NCBI GenBank assembly: GCA_029879945.1
Contig: JAOUPJ010000180.1
Coordinates: forward strand, 1-7,444
Source of the DNA: Gammaproteobacteria bacterium
GTDB lineage: Bacteria; Pseudomonadota; Gammaproteobacteria; S012-40
Direction of reading: 5' to 3'
DNA: 7,444 nt
Positions 1 through 7,106 of this stretch are shown in pieces; the stretch's first letter is position 1, and each line of letters starts with the position of its first letter. The notes below the pieces were generated by a model that worked only from the letters and a program-made list of their open reading frames with translations, searched no databases and was not told the DNA's origin. The translations under genes and the position numbers were made by a program.

Positions 1-3000
1 TTCGCGGGATAGACTGTTGCACTTACGGTAAACACCCCTGGGTAACTTTGAATAGGTGTGGCCTGTGTATCGCTATATATGTTGATTGTTCCATCTTTTC
101 CTGCTGAGGCAAATCGGTGGCGCCCGAAAGTATCACTATAATCAACGTGAGCAACCCCTGCTGTGTGTCCGGTATAGGTTTGCAAGGTTTGGCCAAATGT
201 AGGAGAGCCGTCAACTACATCCCACAAACGTAGTGTGCCGTCGTCGCTACTGGTAAGGATTCGCGTTTCTCCATGAGTAAACACGGCAGAAGTGACTCTA
301 TCGGTGTGACCACTCAACTTCAGAACAACGGTGCCATCCAACTCTTGCCATAGCACGGCGGTTCCATCTTCTCCCGGCGTTAATACATACTTTCCGTCAC
401 TCGAGTAGATTGCGTTATATGCCGCGCCCACATGTCCGTTTAAAAAGGCATGAGGCGATTTCACGTTAAGAGTAGGATCTAATTTGTAGATTACGCTTGT
501 ATTGCCAGTTACGTATAAATGTCTGTCATTATTTACATAAAGGGGAGCATAACTGTAATTCGTGCTGGGCTGCGTTGCGGCAGCTCGCAAAGGAACTGTC
601 CTAACCGCAGCAGCATCGATTTGCCCTACGCCATTTACAGGATAGTAGTCTATCGATGTATTATGCAGTACCGCGAGTTCAGTGCCGGCGTCATTGATGG
701 CAGCGTTATTCGCATAGGCAATACTATTGTCCGCATGCGTATATGCAATATTCTGCACTAAACGGGAGGATGAACTATTACTTACAAGCCAGGTATCGCT
801 TCCCAACGAAGGATCCCAACTACTGATGTTCCAGCGAAATACATGTCCATTTGTTTCGGGTACAGTCGCCGTACCACCCACACTGCTTGTTATAATCTCA
901 TTGGTCAGGACGGGATTGTTAAAGACGGCGGTCATAGTCCACATAGAATGACTGCAAACCGTTAGAGGCTCAAAATTACAGCTATCGTCACGCAGGGTTA
1001 ATATATTACCTGTTGCGATATCCAATGCATAGGTCCCATACGCCAAGCTCCCCCCTTCGTACCCCGTCATCAGTACGCGCTGTCCGGTACTATCAAATTT
1101 GGCGACATAGGTCGAAGTAGTTGGACTGGGAACCTGTAAAATTGGTGTGAGGTTGTTAGTGATATCCCAGATGCGTACAAAATTGTTATTTTGGGTCAAA
1201 ATCAAAGTCTGACTACCCACTGTTGTAAAATCTACATATTGCAAACGCGGAGTAGGATCTGTTAGAGGATGTGCGAAGGTCAAGTCTGTATCACATGTGC
1301 TGCTAGTGGCAATGGTGCTTATATTTACCACCCGCGCCTGATAAATCGAACCCGACTGTTCCGCCACCAAAACCTGATCCGGGTTGTTTGGATTAAATGC
1401 AGGATTGGTGAGCCTATCTGTAGAATCAGGACCAAAGGGGCGACAAACACCCAACAGATCGTAGGCGCCGTAGCGACTTCGTTCGTAGATACGCAGTTCA
1501 GAATTGACAGCGATTGCCAGCCTGGATTCGTCAGCCGATTTGGAAATCGGGCCCCGGCTTATGCCCCCCTTATAGATTTGGGTCCCTGATTGGGTAAACC
1601 ACTGGCGCACAGAAAGCGGTAAACCAACTATAGGGGTGTAGTGGGCCTCGGTAAAGGTGGACTCTAAAAGCTTTTTGTATGCCGCCCACAAATGCAGCTC
1701 TTTATCCCAGTCTGCTGCTGCATAAGGTGTAGATGTGGGTGTACTTTCTTTACCAGGAACCAATATCGTTTTAAACAAGGTACGGCCTTGGGTAAAGACA
1801 TCTTCCGTTACCGCCACAAAATACACTCTCGTTTCGGCTGTAGGGTCAGGCTCAGGCTTTTCGCTACCCAGAATGGGATTCGCATATTCCAATTCGTAGG
1901 CGATACTCCCTTCAACAGTCCACAAACCCGGAACAGTACCTGACCCAGGAATTCGTGTAATTCGAAATACATTGGCTTCCCATGTCCATTGTCGCGCAGG
2001 CGTGGAGCTGGTAATCACTCTAGTTCCAAACTTAACGACAAAAGATTGAAATTTTCCTTCTGCATCCGATTCAAAGTCAAACTGTACCTGCGGCGGCGCA
2101 TAGGGGGAGACAGTATTTGCGGTCATCAGGTTGCGCGACATAGATATATAACCTCGCACAGAACTATCAGCACGAACTATCCATTCCATGCTTCCAATGT
2201 TTGTATCCACCGTAGTGCCCCCCTGGGGGACTAGAGGACGAATCAATAGCTTATGATAGACAGAGGAATCAGCCTCCGATAGGCACATGGTGCGGCCCTG
2301 GTCGCCAACGGTGCGACTACTGGCACAATCGTTATAATACATGGTCACATGCATTCCATTCGCGCCTATGGACTGTACACTGGGATTCGTATATGTGTAT
2401 GTCGTGTCCATTTGATCCGCATCATCGACTATATTCTCTAATATCGTTGTCATGACACGATGAAAGCTATCGTAATGGGTAATGCCTCGGTGTAGTGCGA
2501 CTTTGAGCACGCTCATAGTGCACCATGAATAAACCCCATAGCGAAATATATCTTGATTTCGGTTGGGCTCCCCGTCGGCAATTCCGCAACCTACACTGGT
2601 ACGATTACTCTCGGTATTAACTTGACCTTCATCAACCGAGAAGGGATCAAAGAAATCTGTAAGATCAATACTTTGATTTTCAAAACCGATCGGGAGCCGG
2701 TTATGGTTGCTGCTCACTTGGGGGGTAAAACTACCATCAGAGTTATCCCGATAATAGACAAAATTTCTTGCCGAAGGATCGAGCTTCCCTTCCGCTATAG
2801 CTTTCTCAACGGCCTCGGGATCCCCCGCCTGGGGAAAGGAATGTAGCAATGACAAGGAAGCCGGAATCATTGAAGTATTCAATGTGATTTGCTTGTCGGT
2901 AGGTAAAAAGGCAGTAAAGTGCACCTTTTCCTGAGCTTCTTGGTAGGTGCAAGACGTGAGTCCAATCCAGGAAAAGCCCACCAGAAAAATCAAGGAAATC

Positions 3001-3029
3001 AGATTCGCCGATTTGGCAACTATATACAT
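1..3029 (-). CDS. Large WD40-repeat (beta-propeller) lipoprotein, 3' end outside window
   Basis: Seen: one open frame of 1009 codons from ATG 3029 to the left edge without a stop, so the C-terminus is missing. The start is well fixed: an in-frame TAG lies at 3039-3041 and an AGGGG ribosome site 6 nt upstream. The N-terminus is a lipoprotein signal: short n-region with Lys6, hydrophobic stretch 10-24, lipobox Leu24-Thr-Ser-Cys27. Thr28 at +2 is not the Asp that retains lipoproteins in the inner membrane of E. coli, so outer-membrane placement is inferred. Residues 28 to about 485 match nothing I recognise. From about 488 the sequence is blade-like, with WD at 621-622 and a Trp at 733, then three canonical WD40 repeats: GH 865-866 to LW 893-894, GH 907-908 to WD 936-937, and GH 954-955 to IY 984-985. 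Cysteines 148, 170, 235, 249, 529, 579, 684 and 692 suggest disulfides. WD40 propellers usually bind proteins; no enzymatic motif was found. The actual function is unknown. Confidence 0.93.
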   Translation of the reverse strand, partial: MYIVAKSANLISLIFLVGFSWIGLTSCTYQEAQEKVHFTAFLPTDKQITLNTSMIPASLSLLHSFPQAGDPEAVEKAIAEGKLDPSARNFVYYRDNSDGSFTPQVSSNHNRLPIGFENQSIDLTDFFDPFSVDEGQVNTESNRTSVGCGIADGEPNRNQDIFRYGVYSWCTMSVLKVALHRGITHYDSFHRVMTTILENIVDDADQMDTTYTYTNPSVQSIGANGMHVTMYYNDCASSRTVGDQGRTMCLSEADSSVYHKLLIRPLVPQGGTTVDTNIGSMEWIVRADSSVRGYISMSRNLMTANTVSPYAPPQVQFDFESDAEGKFQSFVVKFGTRVITSSTPARQWTWEANVFRITRIPGSGTVPGLWTVEGSIAYELEYANPILGSEKPEPDPTAETRVYFVAVTEDVFTQGRTLFKTILVPGKESTPTSTPYAAADWDKELHLWAAYKKLLESTFTEAHYTPIVGLPLSVRQWFTQSGTQIYKGGISRGPISKSADESRLAIAVNSELRIYERSRYGAYDLLGVCRPFGPDSTDRLTNPAFNPNNPDQVLVAEQSGSIYQARVVNISTIATSSTCDTDLTFAHPLTDPTPRLQYVDFTTVGSQTLILTQNNNFVRIWDITNNLTPILQVPSPTTSTYVAKFDSTGQRVLMTGYEGGSLAYGTYALDIATGNILTLRDDSCNFEPLTVCSHSMWTMTAVFNNPVLTNEIITSSVGGTATVPETNGHVFRWNISSWDPSLGSDTWLVSNSSSSRLVQNIAYTHADNSIAYANNAAINDAGTELAVLHNTSIDYYPVNGVGQIDAAAVRTVPLRAAATQPSTNYSYAPLYVNNDRHLYVTGNTSVIYKLDPTLNVKSPHAFLNGHVGAAYNAIYSSDGKYVLTPGEDGTAVLWQELDGTVVLKLSGHTDRVTSAVFTHGETRILTSSDDGTLRLWDVVDGSPTFGQTLQTYTGHTAGVAHVDYSDTFGRHRFASAGKDGTINIYSDTQATPIQSYPGVFTVSATVYPA
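2949..3029 (-). other. Type II (lipoprotein) signal peptide of the WD40 protein
   Basis: The first 27 codons encode an n-region with a single Lys at position 6, a hydrophobic core rich in Leu, Ile, Phe and Val, and a lipobox Leu-Thr-Ser-Cys at residues 24-27. Signal peptidase II would cleave before Cys27 after diacylglyceryl transfer by Lgt. The product of the upstream lnt gene would then N-acylate that cysteine. The motif is seen directly; processing is inferred from the family rule. Confidence 0.85.
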
Positions 3030-3035
3030 CCCCAA

Positions 3036-3040
3036 CCCCT
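3036..3040 (-). promoter_or_regulatory. Ribosome binding site of the WD40 lipoprotein gene
   Basis: On the minus strand AGGGG lies 6 nt before the ATG at 3029-3027. A second G-run (GGGG) directly touches the start codon and is too close to serve. The site, together with the in-frame TAG at 3039-3041, supports ATG 3029 as the real start and argues against an upstream extension. Confidence 0.6.
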
Positions 3041-3095
3041 ATGCTCAAGAGTTTTATTTGTTTAGTTTGAACACATTGATTAGACTGCGTCTTTA

Positions 3096-3116
3096 TGCTT
3101 AAGCACTGCTTAGGCA
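3096..3116. promoter_or_regulatory. Tandem palindromic motif in the lnt-lipoprotein spacer, possible operator
   Basis: Two 10-bp units, TGCTTAAGCA (3096-3105) and TGCTTAGGCA (3107-3116), are separated by one base. The first unit is a perfect palindrome, the second differs at one position, and the whole 21-bp block is itself a palindrome with one mismatched pair. It lies 67 nt upstream of the lipoprotein start, inside the 194-nt spacer (3030-3223) that otherwise holds no gene. There is no loop and no T-run, so it does not look like a terminator. A dimeric regulator site is an inference; I do not recognise the motif as belonging to a known regulator. No convincing -35/-10 pair was found around it. 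Confidence 0.3.
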
Positions 3117-3223
3117 AAACAAACATATTACTTACAAAGAAGAATTTAAAATGCAGGGACAGGCCCGGGGAAAAGCGATCGGCATGCAGTAGCTACAGTA
3201 ACCGCCTGTTAATTCGCGCTATT

Positions 3224-4741
3224 TCATAAACGGGTTTTTCTCCAATTGAGGACTATCGCAGTCACAATCAAAGCAAACATAAAAAGAACAGTGAGCAGAT
3301 TACCAAATATGGCGTAGGGAGTTATACCCTTCATGGGTTGAATTTCGTGCTTCAACACATGGTTTTCGAATTGAGGAGACTGGCTTACGATTCTGCCCTT
3401 GGGATCAATCACAGCAGAGACACCCGTATTGGTAGAGCGCAACATGTAACGCCCGGTTTCAACGGCCCGTAAGCGGGCAATTTCCAGATGTTGATGAGGG
3501 GCCAATGAATCCCCAAACCAGGCATCGTTACTGGCATTAACCAGGAGAGTTGCCTCTGGCAAGGCACTGATAACCTCTTCCCCAAACACATCTTCATAGC
3601 AAATTGAAATACCAACCTGCTGACCCGCCACCTGTACGAGTGGCTTTTCACCAGCCCCGCTGGAGAAATTGGACATGGGAATCTTAAAATATTCGATAAA
3701 CCACCCTAGAAAACTAGGAAGGGGCAGGTATTCGCCAAAAGGAACCAAGTGTTTCTTCTCGTAAAAACTCTCCAAGGCACCAATGGAAAGCATGGTGTTA
3801 AAGTATCGCTTGGTTCGCCCGTCATAGACGGGAATTCCCAATAGCAACTCCGTTCCATTTACCCTGGCCTCTTGGGCCACGGCACTGAGAAAGGGTTTTG
3901 CTTGGTGATATAGCATCGGCAGGGCAGTCTCGGGCCAGATGATCAGGTCCGTTCCCCAGTTTTTTCGGCTAAGATTCGCGTACATGTCCAGAGTGGGAAT
4001 TCTTTGTTCAGGAAGCCATTTCTTGTCTTGTTCAATATTTCCTTGAATCATTGCGATTGAGATGGGCTTATCCACGGGCTCAGTCCACTCAGGAAGAGTG
4101 AGCGCATAACCAACTATCCACAGAGAGACGATACCCCCCGTTGCAATTTTTCTGGCCTGGGCCGACTCCAGCAGTGCATACATCAAAAGACCGGCAGTGA
4201 GTGCAACGCCAAAACTGATGCTATACACGCCCCATACGGGCGCATACCCCACTAAGGGCCAGGCAATCTGACTGTATCCCACGCTCAACCAGGGAAACCC
4301 GGTAAAGATCCAACTGCGAACCCATTCCGATAACACCCATAACGCAGGCAATACCAACACAAACACAAACCAGGGCGTATTTTGATATTGCTTGAAAAAG
4401 CGCTTCGATATCAGCCCTACCGTCGCTGGGAACAGGGCGAGAAACATCACAAATACAATAGTGATAACGGCAGAGAGGGGGACGGTCATGCCGCCAAAAT
4501 AGATCATGCTCACGCTCACCCAGGATACACCCAGGCCAAAATATCCCAGCCCAAATAACCAGCCACGCCAAAAGGCCTGCCGGGCAGTGACTTGATGCCA
4601 GCAGATAAACAACAGCAGCAAGGAAACAATGGCCAAAGGGGCGATTGAAAAGGGAGCAAAGGCTAGAGGAAGCAGCAGCCCAGAGGCCAGCGCTAAGACA
4701 TCACCGCGCCATCCCTGGAGTTTAATATCCTTAATGTTCAC
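3224..4741 (-). CDS. lnt: Apolipoprotein N-acyltransferase
   Basis: Lnt transfers an acyl chain from a phospholipid to the alpha-amino group of the lipid-modified cysteine of apolipoproteins in the inner membrane, the last step of lipoprotein maturation. The 505 residues have the usual layout and size: hydrophobic membrane segments over about 12-217, a periplasmic nitrilase-like domain over about 225-465, and a final membrane helix at about 476-500. The catalytic triad is visible as Glu271 (in WPETALP), Lys329 (before KHLVPFGEY) and Cys381 (in SICYED). Conserved Trp242, Glu337, Tyr382 and Glu383 are also present. The start is a GTG at 4741, overlapping the end of ybeX by 11 nt. No good ribosome site precedes it, so coupling to ybeX translation is likely. 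The stop is TGA at 3224-3226. A large lipoprotein, which would be its substrate, is encoded next downstream. Confidence 0.97.
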   Translation of the reverse strand: MNIKDIKLQGWRGDVLALASGLLLPLAFAPFSIAPLAIVSLLLLFICWHQVTARQAFWRGWLFGLGYFGLGVSWVSVSMIYFGGMTVPLSAVITIVFVMFLALFPATVGLISKRFFKQYQNTPWFVFVLVLPALWVLSEWVRSWIFTGFPWLSVGYSQIAWPLVGYAPVWGVYSISFGVALTAGLLMYALLESAQARKIATGGIVSLWIVGYALTLPEWTEPVDKPISIAMIQGNIEQDKKWLPEQRIPTLDMYANLSRKNWGTDLIIWPETALPMLYHQAKPFLSAVAQEARVNGTELLLGIPVYDGRTKRYFNTMLSIGALESFYEKKHLVPFGEYLPLPSFLGWFIEYFKIPMSNFSSGAGEKPLVQVAGQQVGISICYEDVFGEEVISALPEATLLVNASNDAWFGDSLAPHQHLEIARLRAVETGRYMLRSTNTGVSAVIDPKGRIVSQSPQFENHVLKHEIQPMKGITPYAIFGNLLTVLFMFALIVTAIVLNWRKTRL

Positions 4742-5612
4742 TGGAGTGAGTTTTCTTCGCTTTGGTTTTGGTTACAACAGTAGAGAGTTGTAATAGGTGT
4801 ATTCGACGGTTATCGGCACGTATCACCGTAAACTCATAGGCGCCAATCATTACCGATTCGCCACGTTTAGGCAAGTGCCCGAATTTGTTCATGACCAACC
4901 CGCCGATGGTATCAAATTCTTCGTCGCTAAATTTGCTCTCAAAATACTCGTTGAAATCTTCGATGGGCGTTAAGGCCTTAACTGAGTAAGTCGTATCATT
5001 GTATTTCAAAATATAGCTATCTTCATCGAAATCGTATTCATCTTCGATTTCACCGACTATCTGCTCCAACACGTCTTCGATGGTGACGAGTCCAGAGACA
5101 CCCCCATATTCATCCACTACGATGGCCATATGGTTTCGGCTGGCGCGAAACTCCTTCAATAAAACATTGAGACGCTTACTTTCAGGAATAAAGGCCGGTG
5201 CACGCATGGCGTCACGCATATCAAAGCGGGTCCGCGAATCACTGGCGAAATAGGCCAAGAGTTCCTTAGCCAATAAAATACCCACCACTTCGTCGCGGTT
5301 TTCGCCTATAACGGGAAATCGGGAGTGCCCTGATTCAATAATCATAGGGAGAAACTGTTCCGGGGTTGCGTCTCGATCCACAACCACCATTTGAGAGCGG
5401 GGAATCATGATGTCTCTGACCTGCATCTCAGAGACCTGCATCACGCCCTCTATCATGGCGAGAGAATCGGTATCCAGTAGATTTCGGCGTTCGGCATCGC
5501 GAAGGATCTCAATCACGTCCTCACGGTCCTTGGGTTCCCCCGTAAGCACCTGGCTAATTTTTTCTATCCAGGAGCGCGAGTCCCCACTCCCTTTACCTTC
5601 TTTCATGATCAT
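4731..5612 (-). CDS. ybeX: CBS-domain protein YbeX/CorC
   Basis: A soluble twin-CBS protein of 293 residues. Known for the family: it was first linked to magnesium/cobalt efflux in Salmonella (CorC), and the E. coli homologue YbeX has been tied to ribosome homeostasis; CBS pairs typically bind adenine nucleotides. Seen: CBS1 about 66-125 (RDIMIPRS, HSRFPV), CBS2 about 131-190 (HMAIVVDEYGGVSGLVTIED), then a CorC/HlyC C-terminal domain about 205-280 (DTIGGLV, GHLPKRGE). No membrane domain (DUF21) precedes the CBS pair, which separates it from TlyC/CorB-type transporters. The coordinates use ATG 5612, which overlaps the ybeY stop as ATGA. A second in-frame ATG at 5606 has a better-placed ribosome site (AGGA, 5 nt away), so the protein may begin at residue 3. 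The gene overlaps lnt by 11 nt at its 3' end. Confidence 0.95.
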   Translation of the reverse strand: MIMKEGKGSGDSRSWIEKISQVLTGEPKDREDVIEILRDAERRNLLDTDSLAMIEGVMQVSEMQVRDIMIPRSQMVVVDRDATPEQFLPMIIESGHSRFPVIGENRDEVVGILLAKELLAYFASDSRTRFDMRDAMRAPAFIPESKRLNVLLKEFRASRNHMAIVVDEYGGVSGLVTIEDVLEQIVGEIEDEYDFDEDSYILKYNDTTYSVKALTPIEDFNEYFESKFSDEEFDTIGGLVMNKFGHLPKRGESVMIGAYEFTVIRADNRRIHLLQLSTVVTKTKAKKTHSSEH

Positions 5613-6073
5613 CCTGTCTCGTATGGGTCTTCATAGCCTAAGCCAGTTAATATCCCCGTTTCAAGGGATTCCATCACAATTGCCTCATTTTCATCAATAT
5701 GATCATAACCTAATAGATGCAAAACCCCATGCACCACCATATGACACCAATGGGCCTCTATTGCCTTGCCCTGTTCAATGGCTTCTGCCTCCACAACTGG
5801 CGCGGCAATAACCACATCCCCCAATAGGGGAATATCCAGGCCCTCAGGTAAATCAGCAGGAAAGGAAAGGACATTGGTAGGCTTGTCCTGATGGCGAAAT
5901 TGCTTATTGAGTGATTGAATCTCAGCATTATCAACGATTCGTATGCTTAGCTCAGCCTCGTCTCGCCTTGGCGCAAGCACCGTTTCCACCCATTGGGTGA
6001 TTTTTTCTTCAGGCGGAACCCCACCCTGCAGACTAAGGTCAGCAAACTGTAAATCTATATAGTACGTACCCAC
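5609..6073 (-). CDS. ybeY: Endoribonuclease YbeY (rRNA maturation factor)
   Basis: YbeY is a zinc-dependent single-strand endoribonuclease used in 16S rRNA 3'-end maturation and 70S ribosome quality control. The 154-residue product has the family's usual length. The zinc motif is complete: His115, His119 and His125 within HGVLHLLGYDH. The conserved Arg60 and the following DKPTNVLSFP segment are present. The start is GTG at 6073, directly abutting the TAG of ybeZ (6076-6074). It is supported by the expected N-terminal register, in which the opening residues followed by IDLQ line up with the E. coli start as I recall it. No ribosome site is visible, so translation probably depends on ribosomes finishing ybeZ. 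YbeZ, encoded just upstream, is the reported partner of YbeY, which fits the tight coupling. Confidence 0.96.
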   Translation of the reverse strand: MGTYYIDLQFADLSLQGGVPPEEKITQWVETVLAPRRDEAELSIRIVDNAEIQSLNKQFRHQDKPTNVLSFPADLPEGLDIPLLGDVVIAAPVVEAEAIEQGKAIEAHWCHMVVHGVLHLLGYDHIDENEAIVMESLETGILTGLGYEDPYETG

Positions 6074-7093
6074 CTATTGTTTGTTCTGTATTTTTCTTTC
6101 ACTGGCTTCATACGCCGCAACAACACGCTGAACCAGTGGGTGGCGAACCACATCCTTATGCTCGAAAAAGGTGAAACTGATCCCTTCGACCCCATGAAGA
6201 ATTTCAATAACATTCTGCAAGCCCGAAAGCCTGGCATTGGGCAAGTCCACCTGTGTCACGTCGCCCGTAACGATGACCTTGGAACCGAAACCAATTCGGG
6301 TGAGGAACATCTTCATCTGTTCGGTGGTGGTGTTCTGCGCCTCGTCCAGAATTACAAAGGCGTCGTTGAGTGTGCGGCCACGCATAAATGCCAAGGGAGC
6401 AACCTCAATCACACTACGCTCCAGCAGTTTCGCCACATGTTCAAAACCCAACATCTCATATAAGGCATCATAAAGAGGACGCAAATAGGGATCTATTTTT
6501 TGCGCCATATCACCCGGCAAAAAGCCTAAGCGCTCACCGGCCTCGACGGCGGGTCGCGCCAGAATGATTCGCTTCACCATGCCTTGTTCCAGGGCCTCAA
6601 CCGCCTTGGCGACCGCTAAATAGGTCTTGCCCGTTCCAGCCGGGCCTATGCCAAAATTGATATCATTTTCGCCGATCCGCTTAACATAGATTTGCTGATT
6701 CTTGCCTCTGGGCTTGATGGCCTTATTTTTTAGCGGTATCAGCTCGACTGGACCCTGCTGATTTTCCGGGGGAGTTTTAGTAGAAGTAAACATACGACTC
6801 GCATTCACAGATTGTAGATAAAGTTGAACCGAAGGAGCCGTAACTGCGCCGTCTTCCTCTGCTTCACTATACAGATTTTTAATGGCTTCTCCGGCGGCGT
6901 AGGCCCCTTTGCGGCTTCCCGTCACACGAAAGGTATGGCCTCGGTGACTAATCTCAACGCCATAAGTCTTTTCTATCGTTCGGATGTGTTCATCAAACTG
7001 GCCGCATAATCGCGCCAATCGCGTATTGTCTTCAGGTTGCAAATTAATATTAACTACAAATGGTGTTTTGACTGCAACTGTGGATTTTGACAA
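6074..7093 (-). CDS. ybeZ: PhoH-family ATPase YbeZ
   Basis: A 339-residue PhoH-like P-loop NTPase, related to the nucleotide-binding part of RNA helicases and reported to act with YbeY in RNA processing. Seen: a short N-terminal KH-like region (about 15-75, containing RLARLCGQFDEHI and VTGSRKGA), then the PhoH domain from about residue 125. This holds Walker A GPAGTGKT at 150-157, Walker B VILDEAQ at 247-253, the TGDVTQVDLP segment near 276-285 and the VRHPLVQRVV segment near 316-325. All key residues for ATP binding and hydrolysis look intact. The start is TTG at 7093, 11 nt after the miaB stop. It is preceded by GAGGG at 8 nt spacing, and I see no ATG or GTG start nearby that keeps the N-terminal domain. 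Confidence 0.95.
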   Translation of the reverse strand: MSKSTVAVKTPFVVNINLQPEDNTRLARLCGQFDEHIRTIEKTYGVEISHRGHTFRVTGSRKGAYAAGEAIKNLYSEAEEDGAVTAPSVQLYLQSVNASRMFTSTKTPPENQQGPVELIPLKNKAIKPRGKNQQIYVKRIGENDINFGIGPAGTGKTYLAVAKAVEALEQGMVKRIILARPAVEAGERLGFLPGDMAQKIDPYLRPLYDALYEMLGFEHVAKLLERSVIEVAPLAFMRGRTLNDAFVILDEAQNTTTEQMKMFLTRIGFGSKVIVTGDVTQVDLPNARLSGLQNVIEILHGVEGISFTFFEHKDVVRHPLVQRVVAAYEASERKIQNKQ

Positions 7094-7101
7094 AAGCTAG
7101 A

Positions 7102-7106
7102 CCCTC
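7102..7106 (-). promoter_or_regulatory. Ribosome binding site of ybeZ, overlapping the miaB stop
   Basis: GAGGG on the minus strand shares its first two bases with the miaB TGA (7107-7105) and lies 8 nt before the TTG at 7093. It decides in favour of the rare TTG start and implies that ybeZ translation can be coupled to miaB termination. Confidence 0.65.

Noticed and set aside
519..2846. Several plus-strand ORFs of 74-106 codons
   Set aside because: All lie antisense to the continuous lipoprotein frame, have cysteine- and arginine-rich shadow-like translations, and match nothing recognisable.
2806..3126. Minus-strand ORF of 106 codons with its own ATG at 3126
   Set aside because: It overlaps the 5' end of the lipoprotein gene in another frame, shows no family resemblance, and lacks the signal peptide and ribosome site that the in-frame ATG 3029 has.
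3041..3150. Sigma70 promoter for the lipoprotein gene
   Set aside because: AT-rich hexamers such as TAATAT and TAAAGA occur, but none pairs with an acceptable -35 at 16-18 nt spacing.
3150..3223. Possible rho-independent terminator after lnt
   Set aside because: Only short imperfect stems were found (for example around GTAGCTAC and the GGG...CCC pair near 3156-3170), with no following T-run on the minus strand.
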